Notes: generated by a model not told the origin, from the sequence alone. 20,292 bases of DNA from a bacterium (GCA_030641245.1 DAOWHU010000086.1:1-20292), one strand, 5' to 3'; counted from the stretch's first letter, positions 1-5,684 are shown. Made by a program: numbers and translations.

Positions 1-213
1 AAAATGTTTGAAAAAAAGAAATTTGATAAAATCATTTTGGTTTCTGGCGATGGCGATTATAAGATGATGGTTGATTTTTTAGTTGAGCAAAAACGTTTTA
101 AAAAAGTGTTATTTCCCAACAAACAATTTGCTTCATCATTATATAAGAAATTAGGAACAGAATTTTTTGATCATTTAGAGAACAAGCATATTAAAAAGAA
201 GATTAAGCAGTGA
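1..213 (+). CDS. NYN-domain (LabA/DUF88-like) protein, C-terminal part
   Basis: The reading frame is open from base 1, so the gene begins upstream of the window and the ATG at 4 is probably internal. About 70 residues remain. They carry the segment DKIILVSGDGDY followed by a short helix and a beta strand (KKVLFPN), the usual C-terminal half of the NYN/PIN-like nuclease fold in which the SGDGD acidic residues help bind metal. Family knowledge suggests an RNA-processing nuclease; the substrate is unknown. It ends in TGA, and a terminator-like hairpin follows within 20 bp. The N-terminal acidic residues cannot be seen, so activity cannot be judged. Confidence 0.7.
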   Translation, partial: KMFEKKKFDKIILVSGDGDYKMMVDFLVEQKRFKKVLFPNKQFASSLYKKLGTEFFDHLENKHIKKKIKQ

Positions 214-230
214 ATAATTTTGCCCAATAA

Positions 231-272
231 AAAAAGGGCTCCTTAGGCACAGACACCGTTCGGATCCCTTTT
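231..272 (+). terminator. Probable intrinsic terminator after the NYN gene
   Basis: AAAAGGG at 232-238 pairs with CCCTTTT at 266-272, and three more pairs follow after one mismatch (TCC 240-242 with GGA 262-264). The loop is 19 nt and the U-run is short (TTTTGTATT), so it is a moderate rather than a strong terminator. Confidence 0.55.
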
Positions 273-336
273 GTATTCATGCCCTTATTATATACATTAT
301 TTGTATTTTGTCAATAGAATTTAAATTGAGATAAAA

Positions 337-1152
337 ATGAAAACAAAGAAACAATCAAAGATAAAACCCCGGTTAAATAGTTCGAAGAAATTTAACGGGG
401 CAAGGACCAGCGCCATTGTAGGTGCTATAACATTGTTGATGGCGGCCGGTGGGTTGACGGGATACAAATTGGTAAAGACTGGAAACTATGGAGGCGTAGA
501 AGATAATTTGCATGAGGTTTTGCGAGTGGTGGATGGGGATACTTTTGAAGTTGAAGGCGAGAGCGGAAAAGCGATTACCGTTCGAGTTTTGAATATGACC
601 ACCTCAGAAAGGGGTGAATGTTTTTATCAGGAGAGTAAAAAGGCTTTAGAAAATTTATTGAAAGACAAAAAAGTTAAATTAGAAAAAGATGTTTCTGGAG
701 AAGATAGCTTTGGCCGACTTTTGCGGCACGTTTTTGTTTCTTCTGGGACGGAAGATGAAGATAATATTATTGTGGCAAAATATATGATTGAAAAAGGTTT
801 TGCTAAAGCTCAACCTGTTTTGCCAGATGTCAGATTCAAAACCTATTTAGCGAGGTTTGGCACCGAAGCCGAGGAAGAGAAGCTAGGAGCTTGGAAAGAG
901 TGCGCAGGGAAGTTGCCAAAAGGTTTCGCCAAAACCACCAACGCTGATCCGACTGACGAAAATTGCGTTATCAAAGGAAACGTTTCTCAAAACACTAGCG
1001 AAAAAATCTATTTTCTCCCGGAATGTCCTTCCTATTCTCAAACCAGGATTGACCCCTCCAAGGGCGAGCGCTATTTTTGTACCGAAACAGAAGCCAAATC
1101 CGCCGGCTTCAAAATCTCCGGCGGCTGTGCCACAATCTTCAAAAAGAAATAA
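337..1152 (+). CDS. Membrane-anchored thermonuclease (SNase) with C-terminal sunset-type domain
   Basis: 271 residues. A basic N-terminus precedes one hydrophobic segment (about 25-45), read as a signal anchor that places the enzyme outside the membrane. The staphylococcal-nuclease fold follows (about 58-190). It has VVDGDTFEV (64-72) and three residues matching the SNase catalytic Arg/Glu/Arg: R83, E91 and R127 in SFGRLL. The C-terminal 210-250 block has CVIKGN...IYFLPECPSY...KGERYFCTETEA, the small Cys-containing domain often attached to SNase proteins in CPR genomes. The likely role is hydrolysis of extracellular DNA or RNA for nutrient uptake; that role is inferred. The ATG is preceded by an AT-rich leader with no clear Shine-Dalgarno. 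A repeat and the end of the convergent RT gene lie immediately downstream. Confidence 0.88.
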   Translation: MKTKKQSKIKPRLNSSKKFNGARTSAIVGAITLLMAAGGLTGYKLVKTGNYGGVEDNLHEVLRVVDGDTFEVEGESGKAITVRVLNMTTSERGECFYQESKKALENLLKDKKVKLEKDVSGEDSFGRLLRHVFVSSGTEDEDNIIVAKYMIEKGFAKAQPVLPDVRFKTYLARFGTEAEEEKLGAWKECAGKLPKGFAKTTNADPTDENCVIKGNVSQNTSEKIYFLPECPSYSQTRIDPSKGERYFCTETEAKSAGFKISGGCATIFKKK

Positions 1153-1163
1153 ACAATACCATT

Positions 1164-1203
1164 CAAATGTACGTACATGTGTACGTGTAAGTACATGATA
1201 AAT
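1164..1203. repeat. 12-bp tandem repeat, left copy (about 2.5 units)
   Basis: After CAAA, units TGTACGTACATG (1168-1179) and TGTACGTGTAAG (1180-1191) are followed by a degenerate part unit. The segment 1168-1189 can fold as a hairpin (ACGTACA TG TGTACGT with flanking wobble pairs). The same motif, again after CAAA and in the same orientation, lies at 2651-2702 on the other side of the reverse-transcriptase cassette. Confidence 0.75.
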
Positions 1204-1208
1204 AAAAA

Positions 1209-1240
1209 TAACCCTGTGCTCAGTTTCTGAACCAGGGTTA
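1209..1240 (-). terminator. Intrinsic terminator of the reverse-transcriptase gene
   Basis: TAACCCTG (1209-1216) pairs perfectly with CAGGGTTA (1233-1240), and an inner TCAG/CTGA stem lies inside the loop. Read on the minus strand it is followed by TTTTTATTTAT. The 5' arm of the minus-strand hairpin includes the TAA stop codon of the RT gene (1238-1240), so translation and termination are tightly packed. Confidence 0.75.
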
Positions 1241-2365
1241 TTCCTTTGGGCGTAAAGTCTCTTTAGCTTGAAGCGTTTTTTCCCAGAGGCTGTTTGGAAG
1301 GGTTTCTGGGATTACCCAACCCATCATCCCCATTAACTTCAAATATTCATGTTCGTAGTTTTGGCTATTTTTTTTGAGCCAATCAAGATGATGAAGGTGG
1401 AGCTTGAGGCGACGTTTGAACCGACGAGTGTTGTGCAGTTTTTCATCGATAATGTTTAGCCCCAATGAGCGAATTGCTTTTTTGGCATTAGTGTATTTTC
1501 TCATTTTGTGACAGTCGACAGACATTTCAAAATCAAGAAAACTAGTAGTGATAACAATATTGATCAAATTTCTCAACCATTTGCCAAAGGTGTTTTTTTT
1601 AGAAGAGAAAAAAAGATTGTCAGCATAGCGAGTGTAGACAAGCCTATTTTCCTGAGCCATCCTAGCCAATCTTCTATCGGCTATGTAGAAGACTATATCA
1701 AACAATCGAGGACTAGCGGGAGAACCTTGAGGCAAGTAGTCCTGAAAGATGCAAAATTCCACTAAGATTTTGGAAATTCTTTGAGAAAAAAAACCTGGGT
1801 GCCTATCAGCAATGTTTTGGAGTTTTTCCGGAAGAATAATATCTTTGTTTCTCAAAATTTTCAAAATAACTTTTGAGTTTATTGAAGGGAAAGCACCTTT
1901 GATATCGAGCATGAAAAAATATTTTGATTTAAGGTGTTTTTTTAATGCTCCTGCCGCACTTCCTCGAGAAAAACCGTAAACATCTTCCCGGAAAAAAATT
2001 TCTGAAAGCATTCTATCCTTAATCTTTTTTTGGATAGCTTTTAGATCTTCTGGCGGTTCGTCTATTGTTCTGATTCCACCATTCGATTTGTTTCGAAGGT
2101 GTCGACAATAAAAAAGTCTTCCGCTCCTAATTCTTCCTAGAATTGTCATTAGTTTTCGCACAGGACAATTAAGTTTAAGAGCCAGCCAACTCAAAGCTCT
2201 TAGCTCGCTGTTTTTAACAAAATCCCAGTCATCCTTTGGGTTTTCTATTTCTACTTCTTGTCGAAATTGAAGTACCCAGAGACTTTTTTCGAGATCTGCT
2301 AAGGGATCTGGCTCGAGATTGACCCAATCATCAGCCATTCGCAGTAATTCATTCCAGTGGTTCAA
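1238..2365 (-). CDS. Retron-like reverse transcriptase
   Basis: About 375 residues, numbered here from the upstream GTG at 2374. RT blocks in order: an N-terminal extension (1-58); RT1-like GGIRTIDEPPEDLKAIQ (99-115); YGFSRGSAAGALKKH (133-147), which resembles the retron NAxxH region with G for N; MLDIKGAFPSI with catalytic D157; LPQGSPASP (214-222); YTRYADN (247-253) with D252; and SLGLNI (303-308) where retron RTs usually have a VTG triplet. A basic helical C-terminus follows. There is no maturase or endonuclease domain, which argues against a group II intron, and the QGxxxSP block is unlike the SQ form of DGR RTs. Start: AAGGAG abuts the GTGs at 2374 and 2371, whereas the TTG at 2365 is 8 nt from GGAGG, so TTG is preferred. 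A structured inverted-repeat RNA lies directly upstream. The RT call is firm; the retron assignment is inference. Confidence 0.85.
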   Translation of the reverse strand: MNHWNELLRMADDWVNLEPDPLADLEKSLWVLQFRQEVEIENPKDDWDFVKNSELRALSWLALKLNCPVRKLMTILGRIRSGRLFYCRHLRNKSNGGIRTIDEPPEDLKAIQKKIKDRMLSEIFFREDVYGFSRGSAAGALKKHLKSKYFFMLDIKGAFPSINSKVILKILRNKDIILPEKLQNIADRHPGFFSQRISKILVEFCIFQDYLPQGSPASPRLFDIVFYIADRRLARMAQENRLVYTRYADNLFFSSKKNTFGKWLRNLINIVITTSFLDFEMSVDCHKMRKYTNAKKAIRSLGLNIIDEKLHNTRRFKRRLKLHLHHLDWLKKNSQNYEHEYLKLMGMMGWVIPETLPNSLWEKTLQAKETLRPKE

Positions 2366-2376
2366 TCTCACCACCT

Positions 2377-2409
2377 CCTTCCAATTTAAATTTTAAAAGA
2401 AATTGGAGG
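2377..2409 (-). promoter_or_regulatory. Possible Shine-Dalgarno-sequestering stem before the RT gene
   Basis: On the minus strand CCTCCAATTT (2409-2400) can pair with AAATTGGAAGG (2387-2377) with one bulged A. The 3' arm covers the first part of the AAGGAGG ribosome binding site. The 5' arm uses the same CCTCC bases as the upstream hairpin at 2405-2431, so the two structures are mutually exclusive. This is a structural inference from complementarity only. Confidence 0.4.
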
Positions 2410-2431
2410 GTTCGATTTCTTGAAACCCTCC
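2405..2431 (-). terminator. Hairpin between ncRNA and RT gene (attenuator-like)
   Basis: GGAGGGTT (plus 2405-2412) and AACCCTCC (2424-2431) form an 8-bp stem with an 11-nt loop. On the minus strand it is followed by AATTTCTTTT, a weak U-rich tail. It could partly terminate transcripts after the structured RNA and set the ratio of RNA to RT message, or act as an RNA boundary element. Confidence 0.45.
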
Positions 2432-2433
2432 GT

Positions 2434-2563
2434 AAATTAGTCACGTAAGTTAATTTCCGGTCTCCCAGACGCGAGTGGAGTCCTAGGTTGTAAAGGAGCC
2501 GTCAGATTTCTGACAGCCATCTTCTGCCATTTAACAGAAGCGTTGTGCTTGCGTGACTAATTT
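2434..2563 (-). ncRNA. Candidate retron-type msr-msd RNA bounded by inverted repeats
   Basis: AAATTAGTCACGTAAG (2434-2449) and CTTGCGTGACTAATTT (2548-2563) are inverted copies with 15 of 16 positions complementary, like retron a2 and a1 arms. Between them, on the minus strand, lie three hairpins: CTTCTG/CAGAAG (2540-2521, loop 8), GTCAG/CTGAC (2514-2501, loop 4) and GGACTCC/GGAGACC (2483-2459, one A-A mismatch). The promoter at 2569-2597 predicts a start at about 2562, the first bases of the a1 arm. AGC occurs right at the end of a1, where retrons usually have the branching guanosine. The position directly upstream of an RT gene on the same strand fits msr-msd. Which part is template is not determined. 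Confidence 0.65.
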
Positions 2564-2568
2564 GAATA

Positions 2569-2597
2569 ATTCTATCACCTTAGGTTTTTATTTTCAA
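2569..2597 (-). promoter_or_regulatory. Sigma70-type promoter for the ncRNA-RT unit
   Basis: On the minus strand, TTGAAA (2597-2592) and TAGAAT (2574-2569) are separated by exactly 17 nt. The predicted start, about 7 nt past the -10 box, falls at about 2562, coinciding with the first bases of the inverted-repeat RNA. Confidence 0.7.
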
Positions 2598-2650
2598 CCC
2601 TTTGAGGTATCTATAGAGTTTTTGAAGAGAAGAGAAAAATATCATCATTA

Positions 2651-2702
2651 CAAATGTACTTACACATGTACGTACATGTGTAAGTACACGTGTAAGTGCA
2701 TA
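2651..2702. repeat. 12-bp tandem repeat, right copy, with 34-bp perfect palindrome
   Basis: Four 12-bp units: TGTACTTACACA (2655), TGTACGTACATG (2667), TGTAAGTACACG (2679) and TGTAAGTGCATA (2691). Bases 2655-2688 form a perfect, uninterrupted 34-bp palindrome centred on ACGT. It is related to the copy at 1164-1203, sharing the CAAATGTAC entry and a following TAAA-rich stretch that leads into a terminator. Confidence 0.8.
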
Positions 2703-2711
2703 ATAAACTTA

Positions 2712-2735
2712 AAAAACCAGCCCCAGCTGGTTTTT
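2712..2735 (-). terminator. Intrinsic terminator, C39 peptidase gene (symmetrical)
   Basis: AAAAACCAGC (2712-2721) and GCTGGTTTTT (2726-2735) form a 10-bp stem with a 4-nt loop. A-tracts and T-tracts on both sides make it work in either direction. It lies downstream of the minus-strand peptidase gene, so it insulates the RT cassette from it. Confidence 0.8.
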
Positions 2736-2736
2736 A

Positions 2737-2777
2737 TCCTAAATCCTAAATCCTAAATCCTAAATCCTAAATCCTAA
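2737..2777. repeat. Heptanucleotide tandem repeat TCCTAAA
   Basis: Five exact copies of TCCTAAA (2737-2771) and a sixth partial copy (2772-2777). The last unit holds the stop codon of the minus-strand peptidase gene (CTA at 2774-2776, TAG on the minus strand). Slippage here would change the spacing from stop to terminator rather than the protein. Confidence 0.9.
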
Positions 2778-3733
2778 TTCTGATTTTGATCAGAATTTTT
2801 TTTCACCAGAATCACATTTTTCTCACCCTCTAAAATGTCGGCTTTTCTACCCGTAAAATCACGAATAGATTCCCAAAGATTTTCATAAGAATATCGGAAG
2901 CCTTCTCCTCGACGGGTTCCGGGATCGTTAACGATAAATTCCTCCTTTTTGTTGTCATATCCCACAACAACTAAGGCATGATAGAGAGGTCCATCGTTTC
3001 TAAAATAGGGATTTTCCAAAACTTGACCAGCCGCCGGAATAATAAAAATACTGCCTTCGGACAATTGCTTAACCATATACTTTATTTTTTCTTGAAAAAT
3101 CAAATCCATTTTTTCAGCTGGATTCTTTTCCTTTTCATCGCTATTCTTTATATTCTCAAAACTTTCCTTCGTTAATTCAGGGTTTGGAGTTGCTTCTTTT
3201 CCTATTTTTGTTTCCACAAGAATTTCTGGTTTCGGCTCAATCAACTGAACCAAATAATATTCTTCTTGATAAAATTCCTTAGTCAATTCAATCATTTCCT
3301 TGGCCGTCAAATTCTTGTGAGAGCCAAAGTAACTTTTTTGAAAAGTAACCATTTTTTGAATTTCAGCCTCGGCTTCTTTCATTCCAAGTTCGGTTTGATT
3401 GGTCAAATAATAATGGGCCATAATTATTGAAGCTTCCTCACAGGCTTCATCGTGAAGTCGGTCCCATTTAGCGTAAGGAGCTTGAGAAGTGAAAGGAACG
3501 ACGTTGGTATGTTTTGGAGGGGGAGCTTCATCCCCGAGAGCTTGGTCGGTAATAGTAGCGGTTTTCTTAGGAGACTCATTCAATTCTGGATTATCCATAA
3601 CAACTGGTTGGGTAGCTTCTATAAAATTAACCGGCTGGCTTAATTCCTCTCCTTTTTTATTCACCAGAAAAACTGCCAAAATCAGAATGGCAATGGCTAT
3701 TGGAAAAAATATAAAAGATTTTTTCATAAACAT
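2774..3733 (-). CDS. Membrane-anchored C39-like cysteine peptidase
   Basis: 319 residues. One hydrophobic segment (about 6-24) after MKK looks like a signal anchor, followed by a low-complexity Pro/Thr/Glu linker (about 30-75). The peptidase_C39_2-type fold follows: VPFTSQAPYAKWDRLHDEACEEAS, with candidate catalytic C98 in the DEACEEAS context; H252 in YHALVVVGYD; and D270 in FIVNDPG. These match the usual Cys-His-Asp/Asn order. A charged insert at about 165-215 separates the two halves. It probably acts on proteins or peptides outside the membrane; the substrate is unknown. ATGs at 3733 and 3727 are both possible and neither has a clear Shine-Dalgarno. The gene faces the same way as the RT cassette but has its own terminator. 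Confidence 0.8.
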   Translation of the reverse strand: MFMKKSFIFFPIAIAILILAVFLVNKKGEELSQPVNFIEATQPVVMDNPELNESPKKTATITDQALGDEAPPPKHTNVVPFTSQAPYAKWDRLHDEACEEASIIMAHYYLTNQTELGMKEAEAEIQKMVTFQKSYFGSHKNLTAKEMIELTKEFYQEEYYLVQLIEPKPEILVETKIGKEATPNPELTKESFENIKNSDEKEKNPAEKMDLIFQEKIKYMVKQLSEGSIFIIPAAGQVLENPYFRNDGPLYHALVVVGYDNKKEEFIVNDPGTRRGEGFRYSYENLWESIRDFTGRKADILEGEKNVILVKKNSDQNQN

Positions 3734-3809
3734 TATTTTAGTGGTTTTATTTTAACATATCTTTAATCTTTTCAAACAGTTTCTTTTAATATACAATAAT
3801 GGTTGTTTC

Positions 3810-3880
3810 TCGGGAATCGTCTAATGGTAGGACAACAGGTTCTGATCCTGTCAATTGGGGTTCGAATCCCTATTCCCGAA
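3810..3880 (+). tRNA. trnQ: tRNA-Gln (anticodon CTG)
   Basis: Acceptor stem TCGGGAA (3810-3816) pairs with TTCCCGA (3873-3879). The anticodon stem ACAGG/CCTGT encloses loop TTCTGAT, giving anticodon CTG (codon CAG, Gln). The T-arm is GGGGTTCGAATCCC. The U1-A72 pair also fits tRNA-Gln. CCA is not encoded: the discriminator A3880 is followed by CAG. TACAAT at 3792-3797 could be the -10 box. Confidence 0.93.
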
Positions 3881-3885
3881 CAGCT

Positions 3886-3906
3886 AAAGCCCTCATGGGC
3901 TTTTTT
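3886..3906 (+). terminator. Terminator of tRNA-Gln
   Basis: AAAGCCC (3886-3892), loop TCAT, GGGCTTT (3897-3903) and a run of T to 3906. It sits in the loop of a larger inverted repeat formed by the tRNA 3' end and its inverted copy. Confidence 0.85.
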
Positions 3907-3931
3907 GCTGTTCGGGAATAGGGATTTGAAC
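3907..3931 (-). repeat. Inverted copy of the tRNA-Gln 3' end
   Basis: Bases 3907-3931 are the reverse complement of 3860-3884 (T-arm, acceptor 3' strand and 4 flanking bases) with 24 of 25 matching. A weaker direct-orientation resemblance to the T-arm (CTCGAATCTCCCTA) appears at 4056-4069. The GC-richer stretch between (3932-4055) has no convincing gene. From 3881 to 4238 I see only this element, the terminator and unassigned sequence. Confidence 0.85.
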
Positions 3932-4238
3932 GGACGGAAGCCCTGTGTTGAGAGCTGGCGAGCAACTAAAGAGAGCGGGCTGAGTCCCGGGGAGGAGCCA
4001 CTTAACGAATTCAAGTTTGCGAAGGCAAACGCAGAATGAGTTTAGTGAGCTGACCCTCGAATCTCCCTAGCAAAAACTTGTCAGAACGTTTTTCGCCATA
4101 CTTGGGAACTGGTGGACGAAGATGGTGAAACTAAGACAATGGAATAACATTAAAATCCATCCAATTTTGCCTAAATCCGGACCATTTTTCCATAATAGAC
4201 AACATTTTATGTTTTAGAGTATGAAAATGTCAAAAACA

Positions 4239-4273
4239 AAAAGCCAAAGAAATTTTTAAAATCCTTGGCTTTT
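4239..4273 (-). terminator. Intrinsic terminator, small membrane protein gene
   Basis: AAAAGCCAA (4239-4247) pairs with TTGGCTTTT (4265-4273). On the minus strand the stem is followed by TGTTTTTGAC. It lies 25 bp past the stop codon of the minus-strand gene at 4298-4639. Confidence 0.75.
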
Positions 4274-4297
4274 CGAAATTATTGCAACCTAACTCGG

Positions 4298-4639
4298 TCA
4301 TACAAATTTTTCTTTTTCGGTTTTAAGGACCGCCATTAATTCTTGGTGGCAGGCCTTGGAAATTTTTCCGTATTCAGAATAAACCTGTATTTGCTTTTCG
4401 ATAAGAGCAAAAACTTTTGAGGTGAATACGGGGCTCTTTTTTACTGTGTCAGAATCTGCAAATAAATCCTGAAGACCTTTTTCCAAGCCTTTTTCTCCTC
4501 TTTTTCTAAGACAAAAATCCAAAAAAGCGGTTAGTTTCTGAAGTTCTGATTTTTTGGTTCCAGTAAACAGTGGATAAGACGCCCAAATAAGGAACAAAAA
4601 CATTATTAATGCTTCTGTCCGCGTTACGATTAATTCCAT
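4298..4639 (-). CDS. Small single-pass membrane protein, unknown function
   Basis: 113 residues; I do not recognise the family. A hydrophobic segment at about 10-26 (LIMFLFLIWASYPLF) is followed by a basic, helical soluble part with many Lys/Glu, probably cytoplasmic. The start is well supported: GGGAGGT lies about 6 nt upstream of the ATG, one of the few clear Shine-Dalgarno sites in the window. It ends in TGA and is followed by its own terminator, so it is probably monocistronic. It diverges from the cold-shock gene. Confidence 0.75.
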   Translation of the reverse strand: MELIVTRTEALIMFLFLIWASYPLFTGTKKSELQKLTAFLDFCLRKRGEKGLEKGLQDLFADSDTVKKSPVFTSKVFALIEKQIQVYSEYGKISKACHQELMAVLKTEKEKFV

Positions 4640-4744
4640 TTTACACCTCCCGTTGCAATAAAATTAATATTATTTTTCCAGATTTGAAGATTAGCATAAT
4701 TGAAAGCTGAAAACAAGAATAAAAACTAAAAAAGAACGATTCCA

Positions 4745-4773
4745 TTGACAATTTTTTGGGTTTATGCAAGAAT
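4745..4773 (+). promoter_or_regulatory. Promoter of the cold-shock gene
   Basis: TTGACA (4745-4750), 17-nt spacer, AAGAAT (4768-4773). It predicts a 5' untranslated region of about 95 nt, in line with the long leaders of cold-shock genes. A perfect 8-bp stem GAATTCAC/GTGAATTC (4783-4810, 12-nt loop) lies at the 5' end of that leader. Confidence 0.6.
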
Positions 4774-4875
4774 GGTGCTAATGAATTCACTGACATTAAA
4801 AGGTGAATTCTTACAATTTTTAATGGATTGAGTCGGTTTTCTGTTAGAGTTGTTTATTTAATAAATGCAATAGTT

Positions 4876-5076
4876 ATGCAAGGAGTCATTGAAAAATTAA
4901 CAGACAAGGGATTTGGTTTTATCAAAACTGAAGAACACGAAAAAGGAATCTTTTTCCACGCTACTTCTTTGGAAGGTGTGGAGTATGATGACCTTAACGA
5001 AGGTGATAAAGTTGAATTCGAATTGACTGAGACACCTCGAGGCTTAAATGCTTCCAATGTTCAGAAAGCTGAATAA
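4876..5076 (+). CDS. csp: Cold-shock domain protein (CspA family)
   Basis: 66 residues, the normal length of a single cold-shock domain. It has RNP1 KGFGFI (about 11-16) and RNP2 IFFHATSL (about 29-36), and the C-terminal strand ends GLNASNVQ. It binds single-stranded RNA or DNA and likely acts as an RNA chaperone in the cytoplasm. The ATG at 4876 is chosen because MQGVIEKLTDKGFGFI is the canonical N-terminus; an in-frame ATG at 4828 would add 16 atypical residues. A long leader with a hairpin and a strong downstream terminator frame it as a single-gene unit. Confidence 0.93.
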   Translation: MQGVIEKLTDKGFGFIKTEEHEKGIFFHATSLEGVEYDDLNEGDKVEFELTETPRGLNASNVQKAE

Positions 5077-5101
5077 CTTTAGATTTTAGAACATACTTTT
5101 T

Positions 5102-5127
5102 AAAACCCTCGCTTCGGCGAGGGTTTT
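5102..5127. terminator. Bidirectional terminator with UUCG-type loop
   Basis: AAAACCCTCGC (5102-5112), TTCG, GCGAGGGTTTT (5117-5127): an 11-bp perfect stem. It lies between the convergent cold-shock gene and the minus-strand gene at 5157-5561 and can serve both. Confidence 0.92.
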
Positions 5128-5156
5128 AAGTATCGAAAATATTTTTTTGAAAAAAT

Positions 5157-5561
5157 CTATTTTTTTCCAAAAAGTTTGGAAAGCCAATTAGGATGTTCTT
5201 TATTTTCTGCTGATTGTTCAGGCTGGCTGGGCTGAGAATTTTCTTCTTTTTTAGCAGGAATATTTTTCTTAACTTCTTGATAAATTCGAACCAATTCTTG
5301 TTTAACCTCTGGGCTGTCATAGTCGGCATTATGAGCTTTTTGATCAGAATAAACAGTTTTGCTTTGATCGAGATGTAAGTCGAAAATTAATTCGTTGTTA
5401 GTCTCTTTGAAATAGAGGTGAAAACGAGGATATCGATTCCCGGTGATCTTTCGAACGAAACTAGATTTTTGAGATTTCTGATCGAAGATTGAAAGATAAC
5501 CGCAAGTTCGAAGAACATTTTCAGGGGTATGGGTCAAGTTATTGGAAATTTTGAATTTCAT
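5157..5561 (-). CDS. Conserved hypothetical protein, CPR type
   Basis: 134 residues. The N-terminal two thirds (about 1-95) looks like a compact domain with PENVLRTCGYLSI (13-25), SSFVRKITGNRYPRFHLYF (33-51) and FDLHLDQSK (60-68). From memory this pattern recurs in small Parcubacteria proteins without an assigned function. The tail (about 100-134) is Glu/Gln/Pro/Ser rich and ends in basic KLFGKK. No catalytic motif is evident beyond the conserved His residues. A consensus promoter lies directly upstream, so it is probably well expressed. Confidence 0.72.
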   Translation of the reverse strand: MKFKISNNLTHTPENVLRTCGYLSIFDQKSQKSSFVRKITGNRYPRFHLYFKETNNELIFDLHLDQSKTVYSDQKAHNADYDSPEVKQELVRIYQEVKKNIPAKKEENSQPSQPEQSAENKEHPNWLSKLFGKK

Positions 5562-5606
5562 TGGTTTTAGTCATCATAAATAATTCGCTAAAAAGGCATT
5601 TATACT

Positions 5607-5635
5607 ATTATATTTTGGATCCTCCAAACTGTCAA
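5607..5635 (-). promoter_or_regulatory. Consensus promoter for the 5157-5561 gene
   Basis: On the minus strand, TTGACA (5635-5630) and TATAAT (5612-5607) with a 17-nt spacer: perfect match to the sigma70 consensus in both boxes and spacing. The predicted leader is about 40 nt. Confidence 0.85.
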
Positions 5636-5658
5636 TTTTTTGAGAAGTAGGGTATAAT
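5629..5658 (+). promoter_or_regulatory. Divergent promoter for the glycosyltransferase gene
   Basis: TATAAT (5653-5658) with CTGTCA (5629-5634) 18 nt upstream. The weak -35 overlaps the perfect -35 of the opposite promoter, so the two probably compete. Confidence 0.55.
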
Positions 5659-5684
5659 AAGGGTGTAAGAATAATTGCAATCTT

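Noticed and set aside
1508..1765. Plus-strand open frame inside the RT gene
   Set aside because: Antisense shadow of conserved RT blocks; no ribosome site and no recognisable protein pattern.
1238..2374. Group II intron or diversity-generating retroelement
   Set aside because: The RT lacks maturase and endonuclease domains, the QGSPASP block is not the DGR SQ form, and I saw no template/variable repeat pair or intron boundary structures near it.
2553..2756. Plus-strand open frame of 67 codons over the 12-bp repeats
   Set aside because: Translates the repeat into a Cys/Tyr-rich run and starts inside the inverted-repeat RNA; not a credible protein.
3772..4039. Open frames on both strands over tRNA-Gln and its inverted copy
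   Set aside because: They read through the tRNA, terminator and inverted copy; shadow frames.
4052..4147. Possible coding remnant ending TWELVDEDGETKTME
   Set aside because: The short frame has protein-like composition and ends in TAA, but it starts after a stop with no start codon or ribosome site and matches no family I recognise. It might be a gene fragment; not enough for a call.
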